NCBI GenBank assembly: GCA_934394595.1
Contig: CAKRRX010000139.1
Location: 1 to 6,665 of the forward strand
Direction of reading: 5' to 3'
From: an uncultured Blautia sp.
GTDB lineage: Bacteria; Bacillota; Clostridia; Lachnospirales; Lachnospiraceae
Length of the DNA stretch: 6,665 nucleotides
The notes under the pieces were generated by a model. It did not search any database, was not told the origin of the DNA, and saw only the letters and a program-made list of their open reading frames with translations. A program made the position numbers and the translations under genes. Below are positions 1 through 5,363 of this stretch, piece after piece. Every line of letters starts with the position of its first letter. Positions within the stretch are counted from its first letter, which is position 1.

Positions 1-1
1 A

Positions 2-133
2 TACGCAAGCAAATTTTTAGGTAATAAGTTTAAGTCCAATACAGTGTTTAGGAATATCGCATTCTACACGGCGAAAAGAATCATCAAAAGCACACTGCTT
101 GAGAGGAATATATCTGCAGATAAAGTTAATTAA
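2..133 (+). CDS. 3' end of an unrecognised protein (partial)
   Basis: An open frame enters from the left edge and runs 43 codons to a TAA at 131-133. The visible C-terminus is basic and fairly hydrophilic (ending ERNISADKVN), with several Lys, Arg and Asn residues and an aromatic stretch near the middle. It has no membrane segment and no motif I recognise. Codon use is AT-rich, unlike the richer genes at the right of the window. I cannot name a family from this tail. A chance open frame of this length in AT-rich DNA is possible, so the call rests on its running off the window edge and being followed by a strong terminator at 244-286. Confidence 0.4.
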   Translation, partial: YASKFLGNKFKSNTVFRNIAFYTAKRIIKSTLLERNISADKVN

Positions 134-142
134 CCAACAAGT

Positions 143-172
143 TTGTTGTGGTGACTACATTATACTTATAAT
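143..172 (+). promoter_or_regulatory. Possible promoter overlapping a small dyad
   Basis: A perfect TATAAT lies at 167-172, with TTGTTG at 143-148 as a three-of-six match to a -35, spaced 18 bases. The -35 is also the right arm of an inverted repeat, CAACAA (135-140) and TTGTTG (143-148), which could be an operator. Transcription would begin near 179 and meet the terminator at 244-286, giving an RNA of about 110 bases. No convincing open reading frame lies between; only a five-codon ATG frame occurs, at 213-230. The promoter could equally be a chance match in AT-rich DNA. Confidence 0.25.
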
Positions 173-243
173 CTCTCGGAATCCTGAGTGATTATATCCA
201 GCACAGCTGGTGATGAACATTGAAAAGTGAATATTATGTATAA

Positions 244-286
244 AAAAGGACAGTTTCACCTCACTTGTCAACGAAACTGTCCTTTT
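244..286. terminator. Bidirectional intrinsic terminator
   Basis: A perfect 14-bp stem, AAAAGGACAGTTTC (244-257) with GAAACTGTCCTTTT (273-286), closes a 15-base loop. The A/T-rich outer arms provide a U-tract on either strand. It can end + strand transcription from the partial gene at 1-133 and - strand transcription from the lipoprotein gene at 491-928, which has no closer terminator on its own strand. Confidence 0.85.
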
Positions 287-384
287 ATTATTCTTTTTAT
301 AGCAGAGTCTGTTTCATAAAGATTCCAAGTCCTGCAGTCGGAGAGCTTATTGGAATAAATATCTGCAATTTTCAAGGTTCATTT

Positions 385-411
385 GAGCCTTTTTCTTTGG
401 CTCTGTTTTTT
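385..411 (+). terminator. Weak + strand terminator-like hairpin in a gene-free stretch
   Basis: GAGCC (385-389) pairs with GGCTC (399-403) around a 9-base loop, followed by TG and six T at 406-411. The five-base stem is short, so termination would be weak. It has no obvious client: the preceding + strand terminator at 244-286 already closes the upstream unit. I see nothing else functional between 287 and 490, and the open frames there lie opposite the lipoprotein or have no ribosome binding site. Confidence 0.3.
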
Positions 412-490
412 CATAACTTATTTGACACTACCCTTTTTCATCTGTTTTACACTTCATGATAGCAGTAAAGATTGCATTTTGATTCTCATA

Positions 491-928
491 TCATTCTACT
501 CTTTCACAGGCAATAACTGCACTTGTAGGTGTGTAATTCGTACCACTCGGAGAGACTTCCTGAACACCACTTATTCTCGTAAATTCCAATCTGCCACCTT
601 CTACCTTATATTCATATCCTGCTGCTTCCCCATCTTTTTCAAAAATCAAAGCGGCTTCCTCCGTGCTGTAATCGCAGTAAATCACATGATTCTCTTGATA
701 TGGATCAATAATCGCGCAGGTTTCATCATCAAATTTTATGGTATAATCAGCTGCGATCGTACTGTCAAAAAAGACCTGATTGCTCACTGGCCGAATCTCT
801 CCATCTCCCATATCATAGGTAATTTCCGTGATTTTCCACTCACCTTTCAACTTATTTTTACCGCATCCCGTCATTCCAACTATTAACATTGCACCTACAA
901 GCAATAAACAGATTTTTTTCTTTTTCAT
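491..928 (-). CDS. Small secreted lipoprotein, lipocalin-like fold possible
   Basis: The 145-residue product begins with a Lys-rich n-region (MKKKK) and a hydrophobic core, ending in a lipobox-like MTGC with Cys22 as the probable lipidated residue. It should be anchored to the outer face of the membrane. The mature part starts with a KLKGEWKITEI-like strand and continues with alternating strands and turns, which resembles the small lipocalin-like/META-type lipoproteins common in Clostridia. That family call is only an impression. No catalytic motif is visible. The start is supported by AAAGGAG at 936-942, seven bases upstream. The promoter lies at 974-1002, preceded by an element shared with the promoter of the large secreted protein at 2182-3507, so the two are probably co-regulated. 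The nearest terminator is at 244-286. Confidence 0.85.
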   Translation of the reverse strand: MKKKKICLLLVGAMLIVGMTGCGKNKLKGEWKITEITYDMGDGEIRPVSNQVFFDSTIAADYTIKFDDETCAIIDPYQENHVIYCDYSTEEAALIFEKDGEAAGYEYKVEGGRLEFTRISGVQEVSPSGTNYTPTSAVIACERVE

Positions 929-973
929 AGCACTTCTCCTTTGTCCGAATATATTCTAAAACTCCCTGCTTTT

Positions 974-1002
974 ATAATACACATCCGTTCTTTTCTCTTC
1001 AA
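974..1002 (-). promoter_or_regulatory. Promoter of the lipoprotein gene
   Basis: Read on the - strand, TTGAAG (1002-997) and TATTAT (979-974) are separated by exactly 17 bases. Transcription would start near 967 and give a leader of about 40 bases before the AAAGGAG ribosome binding site. The -10 and its preceding GATGTG are nearly identical to those of the promoter at 3560-3588. Confidence 0.65.
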
Positions 1003-1008
1003 TAAAGG

Positions 1009-1041
1009 TGCACGAAAAGCAAAAAAATCGACATGAATAAC
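1009..1041 (-). promoter_or_regulatory. Conserved upstream element, copy B (candidate activator site)
   Basis: Six bases upstream of the -35 begins a block that matches 3595-3627 at 27 of 33 positions without gaps. Conserved parts, on the + strand, are TGCAC (1009-1013), an A-rich run, and CGACATGAA (1029-1037). On the - strand it holds GTTATT (1041-1036) and GCTTTT (1020-1015) 21 bases apart, a degenerate version of the paired half-sites in copy A. The position upstream of the -35 suits an activator. The LytTR regulator at 3735-4448 is the natural candidate, but this is inference. Confidence 0.5.
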
Positions 1042-1116
1042 CGCTTTATTCGTCATTTTTCCAATTCTTTCCCGTCTTTAAGATTTAGCACCACATTTTT
1101 TTGAGAGTTAATCTAA

Positions 1117-1332
1117 TATCGAATCATCGTAAGTCGGCATAAATGCTGGAGGCTTCACAGGCAAAGATTTGTACGTGATTTTAGAGTAGCTAAAATATCT
1201 GAACGGAAATATATAAATCTTTCACGCGGGACAGTCTTTATAAAAAATTTCGCATCACTTTGCAACCTGCCACTGATGTCCTATTTTCTGAGTGATGGAG
1301 AAATCAAAAAAATGCTAAGCCATAGGTTTTAA
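1117..1332 (+). pseudogene. Start-less open frame, possible LytTR regulator remnant
   Basis: A 71-codon frame runs between a TAA at 1114-1116 and a TAA at 1330-1332, with no usable ATG, GTG or TTG near its beginning and no ribosome binding site. Its second half reads KYINLSRGTVFIKNF (residues 31-45) and later YFLSDGEI. This recalls the C-terminal LytTR pattern, in which an R-S/G-x-x-V-N strand is followed by an L-x-D-G turn; compare YFVICHRSYAVN and LKLPDGT in the regulator at 3735-4448. The match is short and imperfect. Its position, divergent from the lipoprotein across a promoter region related to that at 3560-3636, mirrors the regulator's own position, which favours a decayed duplicate. 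Chance openness is a serious alternative. Confidence 0.2.
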
Positions 1333-1346
1333 TCCTTGGCTTAGCA
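1306..1346 (-). terminator. Terminator of the 229-residue protein gene
   Basis: A perfect 10-bp stem, TGCTAAGCCA (1313-1322) with TGGCTTAGCA (1337-1346), is extended inward by AGG/CCT. On the - strand it is followed by seven U from the A-run at 1306-1312. It lies 68 bases beyond the stop at 1414 and ends - strand transcription of the secreted-protein genes. The other strand lacks a good T-run. Confidence 0.85.
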
Positions 1347-1413
1347 CCATATTTTACTATTCAACTCTGAAAGTCAGGTAGTGTAACGCCCGGGGGCTTT
1401 TATGTCAACGATT

Positions 1414-2103
1414 TTAGAAGCGAACAGTTTTCACAACCCAATTAGGTGTGATGATATAGCAAGTAGCGCTGTGGCTGGTTATCTTTCCCACGTAAGTCAG
1501 ACGGTTTTTCTTGGCTGTGCGAATGGTCTTGATGACTTTTTTGCCGCCTCCATTGGAATTTCTGCGTATGATCTGCATGGTATATTTGTTTTTGCAAGCT
1601 GCATAATAAATTTTATTTCCGATAAATTTAATATCACAGCCTCTGCCAAGACTGGTAAGTCTTCCTGTAGAAAGATTATACATACATAAGGAAGATGGCG
1701 ATGGATCACCGGCAAGGGTCGTGTAGCCTACCGCATATTTTCCCTTGTGGGCTCTCAGATATACGGAACCAACTCTCTGGAAACCATAAGATCCTACCTT
1801 GTATTTATAGGTAACACATGGACGGCCTTCTCCGCCTCCTACAAAATAGAGATTTCTTTTGTAGGAAAAACTGTAATTCATGAAACTCTGACTGGTCTGG
1901 GCAACCAATGTATAATAGTATCCATTTTTCAGATACAGAGAAGTACGATACTCATTACTCACCATATAATAAGTTTTTCCATAAACATTAATTGTCCTGG
2001 TAGTGGTATCCGCCTTTACTGTTTTTGCACCTGTCCCTACCCCTGCCAGCAGCAAAAGTAAAAATACCCCTGCCAGCATAAAGGATTTCTTTATTATTCT
2101 CAT
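1414..2103 (-). CDS. Secreted protein with ~40-residue beta-propeller-like repeats
   Basis: The 229-residue product has a signal peptide: basic MRIIKK, a leucine-rich core at 8-20, and likely cleavage after VKA (residue 31). The mature chain is rich in Tyr, Lys, Gly and Asn and looks all-beta. Short strand motifs of the form N/K-x-x-Y-Y/F-x-V recur near residues 42-48, 82-88, 121-127, 162-168 and 201-206, about every 40 residues. That period suits a small propeller of the type seen in clostridial repeat proteins (DUF5050-like; my impression only). No enzyme motif, sortase signal or membrane anchor is visible. The start follows a GGGAGGAGAGG purine tract at about 2112-2122. It has its own promoter at 2148-2176 and also follows the 441-residue gene by 78 bases with no terminator between them, so it may be partly co-transcribed. 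Confidence 0.85.
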   Translation of the reverse strand: MRIIKKSFMLAGVFLLLLLAGVGTGAKTVKADTTTRTINVYGKTYYMVSNEYRTSLYLKNGYYYTLVAQTSQSFMNYSFSYKRNLYFVGGGEGRPCVTYKYKVGSYGFQRVGSVYLRAHKGKYAVGYTTLAGDPSPSSLCMYNLSTGRLTSLGRGCDIKFIGNKIYYAACKNKYTMQIIRRNSNGGGKKVIKTIRTAKKNRLTYVGKITSHSATCYIITPNWVVKTVRF

Positions 2104-2147
2104 CTTTTCCCTCTCCTCCCTTTGAAAGAACTTTTTTCTCCGCTTTT

Positions 2148-2176
2148 ATTGTAAAAGATATTCTCTCTATAGGCAA
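2148..2176 (-). promoter_or_regulatory. Promoter of the 229-residue protein gene
   Basis: On the - strand, TTGCCT (2176-2171) and TACAAT (2153-2148) are separated by 17 bases, placing the transcript start near 2141, about 38 bases before the ATG. It does not carry the upstream block shared by the promoters at 974-1002 and 3560-3588, so its control may differ. A small hairpin over the preceding stop codon (2176-2190) lacks a U-tract and does not look like a terminator. Confidence 0.55.
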
Positions 2177-2181
2177 CTGTT

Positions 2182-3507
2182 TTACAGCTTATTCAGATTG
2201 GTTCTGTTTAATTTCTGATATTGATTTTTAGCCAGCTTGGTTTTGCTGGTAACTCCATATGCTTTCTTCATATAAGAGTTAAATTTGCTTTTGGACACCT
2301 TTGTTTCCCCGATATAGTACTGTGGTGTATTATCTGTATATACAGAAGATCTTACGATTTTTGCAACTGTGCGGCTGTACTTTCCGCTCATCACCTGATA
2401 AAAATAGGTGTCTTCCTTCCAGGAATGATGGCTTACAAATACATTCTTCCATCCCGTCAGCTTGGACAATTCTTCGTATTTTGCGCTGCTGAAACAAACC
2501 AGTGTGCCGCCATAATATTTATAGGCAAGATACCGGTCCGGATTTTCCGCTGTACTCAAAAGCAGCTCCGGAATTCCGTCTCCCACATCCAGATCCACAA
2601 TACAGTACCGGATATTATTCACATCCACATTGCTGATCCATTTCTGCTGCCAGGTATTGGGATCTGCATAAATACCATCTGTAACAAGCAATTTGCGCTG
2701 TGTCAGAACGGTATTCAGATAATTTTTATATGCCTTCTGTGCGCTTTTTCGTGCTGCAGAAGGCTTAATCGGGCTTTTGGAAGCTGTTATCCCTACTGCT
2801 TTTGAAAATGCGCCATACAAAGTTCCGTTCTTTTTCGTGGAATCTATACAGTAAGTGTAACGGCATTTATAGTAATATCTTTTTCCGTCCTGCACAGTCC
2901 GGTCAACAAACTTTCTATCACCACCATATACATGTGCAATCTTTTTATAGGGGCCTTTTACAGAAGATGCTCGATAAATATATACACCAAGGCCACATTC
3001 CTTTTCGGCATTCCAGCTGATCTTAACCCCGTCCGATTCTGTATTGGATGCCTTGCATGTCCCAATCTTTTTGGTAAGTTTCGGCATCACTCTGCATGTT
3101 ACCTTATGCTTTTTCTTTGCTGCATCATATACCCAAAAATCGGTAAAGCCCTCAATCTTTTTTAATCTGACCCTTATTTTCCATTCTCCTGTACTGCTGT
3201 TATAGCTCCATTTGCTCTTCGGCAGCTTCATAATATAGGTGCGATTGGTTATTTCTGCATAATAGCGAAGCTTTGTAATAGTAGGTCTGCTTTTGGTAAA
3301 AATCTCAAGGTAAAGATCTAAACCTGGACTACAATAGATATCCCCTGTCCGTTCTGACCACGCCTTCGGAGTGGTAACACAGGAAAACTTTTCTCTGTAT
3401 TCTGCTCCTCCATCACTGGCGTAAACATTTGCAGTGGCAAATAAAATGCTCATAAAAACAGCCACGATCACACAAACTGCAAAATGTCTTTTTCTCTTCA
3501 TCTGCAT
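2182..3507 (-). CDS. Large secreted protein with fibronectin-III domain
   Basis: I place the start at the ATG at 3507, giving 441 residues. AGGGGG at 3517-3522 lies nine bases upstream, and a TTG start at 3546 would leave almost no leader after the predicted promoter. Residues 1-30 form a signal peptide (MKRKRH, hydrophobic core, cleavage after VYA). Residues 31-145 are a beta-rich region of unknown type. Residues about 147-241 match a fibronectin-III domain in the clostridial style: VKISWNAE, YIYRASSVKGPYKKI, then YYYKCRY and YGAFSKAVGI. A Lys-rich linker leads to a C-terminal domain (about 253-441) with DLDVGDGIPELLL at 305-317. This resembles the DxDxDGxxEL segment common in Lachnospiraceae secreted proteins, but has one extra residue in the acidic loop. 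No cell-wall sorting signal is seen. Adhesion or ligand binding is plausible but unproven. It diverges from the LytTR operon and shares promoter sequence with the lipoprotein gene. Confidence 0.88.
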   Translation of the reverse strand: MQMKRKRHFAVCVIVAVFMSILFATANVYASDGGAEYREKFSCVTTPKAWSERTGDIYCSPGLDLYLEIFTKSRPTITKLRYYAEITNRTYIMKLPKSKWSYNSSTGEWKIRVRLKKIEGFTDFWVYDAAKKKHKVTCRVMPKLTKKIGTCKASNTESDGVKISWNAEKECGLGVYIYRASSVKGPYKKIAHVYGGDRKFVDRTVQDGKRYYYKCRYTYCIDSTKKNGTLYGAFSKAVGITASKSPIKPSAARKSAQKAYKNYLNTVLTQRKLLVTDGIYADPNTWQQKWISNVDVNNIRYCIVDLDVGDGIPELLLSTAENPDRYLAYKYYGGTLVCFSSAKYEELSKLTGWKNVFVSHHSWKEDTYFYQVMSGKYSRTVAKIVRSSVYTDNTPQYYIGETKVSKSKFNSYMKKAYGVTSKTKLAKNQYQKLNRTNLNKL

Positions 3508-3559
3508 CTTCTCTTTCCCCCTTCTTTTTTCTCTCGTCCCGCCCAAAGCCTATGATTCC

Positions 3560-3588
3560 ATCATACACATCTGTCTTCCTTTATTCAA
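3560..3588 (-). promoter_or_regulatory. Promoter of the large secreted-protein gene
   Basis: On the - strand, TTGAAT (3588-3583) and TATGAT (3565-3560) are separated by exactly 17 bases, with transcription starting near 3553 and a leader of about 45 bases to the ATG at 3507. The promoter matches the lipoprotein promoter at 974-1002 at 21 of 29 positions, including a shared GATGTGTAT leading into the -10. Confidence 0.65.
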
Positions 3589-3594
3589 TTCTTC

Positions 3595-3630
3595 TGCACC
3601 AACAACACAAAAAACGACATGAACAACATC
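3595..3630 (-). promoter_or_regulatory. Conserved upstream element, copy A (candidate LytTR operator)
   Basis: On the - strand the block contains GTTGTT at 3627-3622 and again at 3606-3601, a 21-base period, which equals the usual LytTR arrangement of two 9-bp repeats with a 12-bp spacer. Between them lies TTCATGTCG (3623-3615), which is also present in copy B at 1029-1037. The repeats sit at about -77 to -48 from the predicted start of the secreted-protein transcript, the geometry known for ComE/AgrA-type activators. They also lie upstream of the regulator's own -10 at 3672. Binding by the neighbouring regulator is inferred from position and spacing, not shown. Confidence 0.45.
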
Positions 3631-3671
3631 CCTTTTTGTCTCTTTCTATAGCCCATTTCATACTTTTCCTG

Positions 3672-3699
3672 TATAATAAGAATCGGAACTCCAGGTTCC
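3672..3699 (+). promoter_or_regulatory. Promoter of the signalling operon with dyad at the start site
   Basis: TATAAT at 3672-3677 is a perfect -10, but the region 16-18 bases upstream (TAGCCC at 3649-3654) bears no resemblance to a -35, which suggests dependence on an activator. Just after the -10, GGAAC (3685-3689) and GTTCC (3695-3699) form a dyad around TCCAG, placed at or just past the expected start near 3684. It could be an operator or a 5' hairpin. The first gene starts at 3735. Confidence 0.45.
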
Positions 3700-3734
3700 T
3701 TTTCTTACTATCTTGCGAAATGAGGTTTTATCTT

Positions 3735-4448
3735 ATGTTACAGATTGCTATCTGTGATGACATTCCTGCATATCAGCAGATCATCCAGTCAGAAATAGAA
3801 AAAGTGCTGAAGCTTTCCCACAAAATCACCCTTTTTTCCACCGGCAAAGAGTTTCTGGAAAAGCTTTCAGAAGGAAAATGTCCTTACCAGATTGTGTTCA
3901 TGGATATCGATTTCGGAACAGAAAACATATCCGGGATCTCTATTGCGAAAAAAATTTCCGCGGTCAATCCCATGACACAGATCATCTTTATCAGCCAGTA
4001 TCTGGAATTTGCATCGGACGTCTATGAAACTGCCCATGTATACTTTATTATAAAAAACAGGCTGTCCGAGCTTCTGGGAAAAGCTTTAAACACAGCTCTT
4101 TCCAAACTCTCAGAAGTTCAGAAACAACACCTGTATTTCCGGACAAAACAGGGCCTGCAGAAGGTAGACATCCATAAAATATGGTATATGGAAAAAAATC
4201 TTCGAAATACCATCCTTTTCACTGCCAGTGAAATCTTCCAGACTTCCCAGAAAATCGAGGGACTCCTGGAACAGCTTCCTCCGTATTTTGTGATCTGCCA
4301 CCGCAGCTATGCCGTGAATCTCCAGGTCGTCCAATCTGTCCAGCGAACTAAGCTGAAGCTGCCAGATGGGACTTTTCTTCCCATTGGCCGCTCCCATTAC
4401 GAGGAAGTAAAACGGGCATTGTCTCTGCTTATTTTGCAAAAAAACTGA
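3735..4448 (+). CDS. LytTR-family response regulator
   Basis: This is the cytoplasmic DNA-binding regulator of the operon. I start it at the ATG at 3735, which has GAGG at 3722-3725 nine bases upstream; the in-frame ATGs at 3552 and 3720 lie before or on that site. The 237 residues begin with a receiver domain (about 1-122): acidic pair Asp8-Asp9, phosphoacceptor Asp57 in VFMDIDF, Ser87 in IIFIS, and Lys107. A LytTR DNA-binding domain follows (about 130-232), with YFVICHRSYAVN (184-195) and LKLPDGTFLPIGRSHYEEV (207-225). The receiver residues appear complete, although Lys107 is followed by Asn rather than the usual Pro. The AgrA/ComE type normally pairs with HPK10 kinases, as found here 18 bases downstream. 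It probably acts on direct repeats such as those at 3601-3630. Confidence 0.93.
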   Translation: MLQIAICDDIPAYQQIIQSEIEKVLKLSHKITLFSTGKEFLEKLSEGKCPYQIVFMDIDFGTENISGISIAKKISAVNPMTQIIFISQYLEFASDVYETAHVYFIIKNRLSELLGKALNTALSKLSEVQKQHLYFRTKQGLQKVDIHKIWYMEKNLRNTILFTASEIFQTSQKIEGLLEQLPPYFVICHRSYAVNLQVVQSVQRTKLKLPDGTFLPIGRSHYEEVKRALSLLILQKN

Positions 4449-4466
4449 TGAAAGGAGCTTCTTATT

Positions 4467-5363
4467 ATGTCTCATACTCTGCAGCTGATCCTGCTTTTTC
4501 ATTTTCCCACCATGATGTTTCTTTTCCTTTTTTCTGCTTCCTGGTTTTTTTCCAAGTTTCTTACTCCCAGAGCGTGTGTGAAAAAGGATCATAAACACCC
4601 ACAGCTTCGCTGCTACGGTGTCCTGTTCCTTCTGAATCTTCCGGCTCCACTTCTGTTTCAGACACCACTGCATGCCTGGTACCTGCAGCTTGCTCTCCTT
4701 GTGGGAGTCTTACTGCTTTTTCAGGACTCCTTGAAGCGAAAACTGGCATTTTACATATTTTTCGTTTTTATTTTTCTGACCATTGAAGCTGCAAGCTTCA
4801 CCTTGTTCACTACATTTTATTATCTGAAAAACGGAGTCCTTCTTTCCGCTTTTCATATGGAAGACCTGAAAACAGCAGAGGATATCCTCCTGATCACCTT
4901 CTGTTACTTTCTGGCGGCACTTCCTATCTTTTGGAAGGTTCCCCAGATATTAAGCATGTATCTGCAGAATCCCTTTTCCATTATGGAGATTATTTTCCCG
5001 GTTCAGCTGGTCTCTCTTTTGCAGATCGTACCAATGCAGCAATCTTCCCAGACGGATACCACTTTGGTGATCGTATACTGGCTGCTTTGCCTGTTGTGCT
5101 ATATTCCGGTTATCCATGGAATGAGAGGGCTTTATGAATATGAAAAATCCCAGGCTTTTCTCTCACAAAAAGTGGACATTCTGCGGACGCAGCTTGATTA
5201 TTCCCATGAAACCCAGCAGCAATATCAGGTTCTTCGAAAATGGAATCACGATATCGAAAACCATCTCTTTGCATTGTCTTATCTTACCAATAACGGAAAA
5301 TACAAAGAAGCTGCCGACTATCTGGACAGCATAGAATTAGGAGAAAAACCAAATGACAATTAA
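4467..5363 (+). CDS. HPK10-type sensor subunit: phosphoacceptor His but no ATPase domain
   Basis: The 298-residue protein is hydrophobic over residues 1-217, with about six or seven membrane segments (near 5-30, 48-63, 71-87, 92-117, 137-155, 172-190 and 198-216), as in AgrC/ComD sensors. A short helix leads to the H-box LRKWNHDIENHL, with His261 the expected phosphoacceptor, then LSYLTNNGKYKEAADYLDSIE, the usual second part of the AgrC dimerisation helices. It stops at residue 298, exactly where the X-region and ATP-binding domain should begin; a full family member is about 130 residues longer. AAAGGAG at 4451-4457 supports the start. The 3' end overlaps the next gene by 11 bases, and that gene encodes the missing ATPase. 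This is not a plain frameshift, because the next frame opens with a membrane segment rather than the X-region. Confidence 0.9.
   Translation: MSHTLQLILLFHFPTMMFLFLFSASWFFSKFLTPRACVKKDHKHPQLRCYGVLFLLNLPAPLLFQTPLHAWYLQLALLVGVLLLFQDSLKRKLAFYIFFVFIFLTIEAASFTLFTTFYYLKNGVLLSAFHMEDLKTAEDILLITFCYFLAALPIFWKVPQILSMYLQNPFSIMEIIFPVQLVSLLQIVPMQQSSQTDTTLVIVYWLLCLLCYIPVIHGMRGLYEYEKSQAFLSQKVDILRTQLDYSHETQQQYQVLRKWNHDIENHLFALSYLTNNGKYKEAADYLDSIELGEKPNDN

Noticed and set aside
412..450. Sequence TTATTTGACACTACC resembling an insertion-sequence end
   Set aside because: I could find no matching inverted end, target duplication or transposase remnant in the window; the resemblance is only an impression.
383..886. 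+ strand open frame of 167 codons opposite the lipoprotein gene
   Set aside because: The - strand has a lipobox, a strong ribosome binding site and a 17-base-spaced promoter. The + frame has none of these.
925..984. 20-codon - strand frame ending at the lipoprotein start (ATGA overlap)
   Set aside because: Its ATG lies on the predicted -10 of the lipoprotein promoter, so it would not be in the transcript, and it has no ribosome binding site.
2221..2805. Long + strand open frame opposite the large secreted-protein gene
   Set aside because: It has no ribosome binding site, its composition is the mirror of the real gene on the other strand, and that gene has a signal peptide, a recognisable domain and its own promoter.
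3507..3546. TTG start for the large secreted protein 13 codons upstream
   Set aside because: It would begin about seven bases from the predicted transcript start with no room for a ribosome binding site, while the ATG at 3507 has AGGGGG nine bases upstream and yields a normal signal peptide.
3546..3735. Search for an AgrD/ComC-like signal peptide gene beside the kinase operon
   Set aside because: No short frame with a ribosome binding site and a leader or double-glycine pattern is present in this gap or after 6168.
4110..4673. - strand open frame spanning the regulator/sensor junction
   Set aside because: It lies opposite two well-supported genes with conserved domains and good ribosome binding sites. 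The protein has no recognisable feature.
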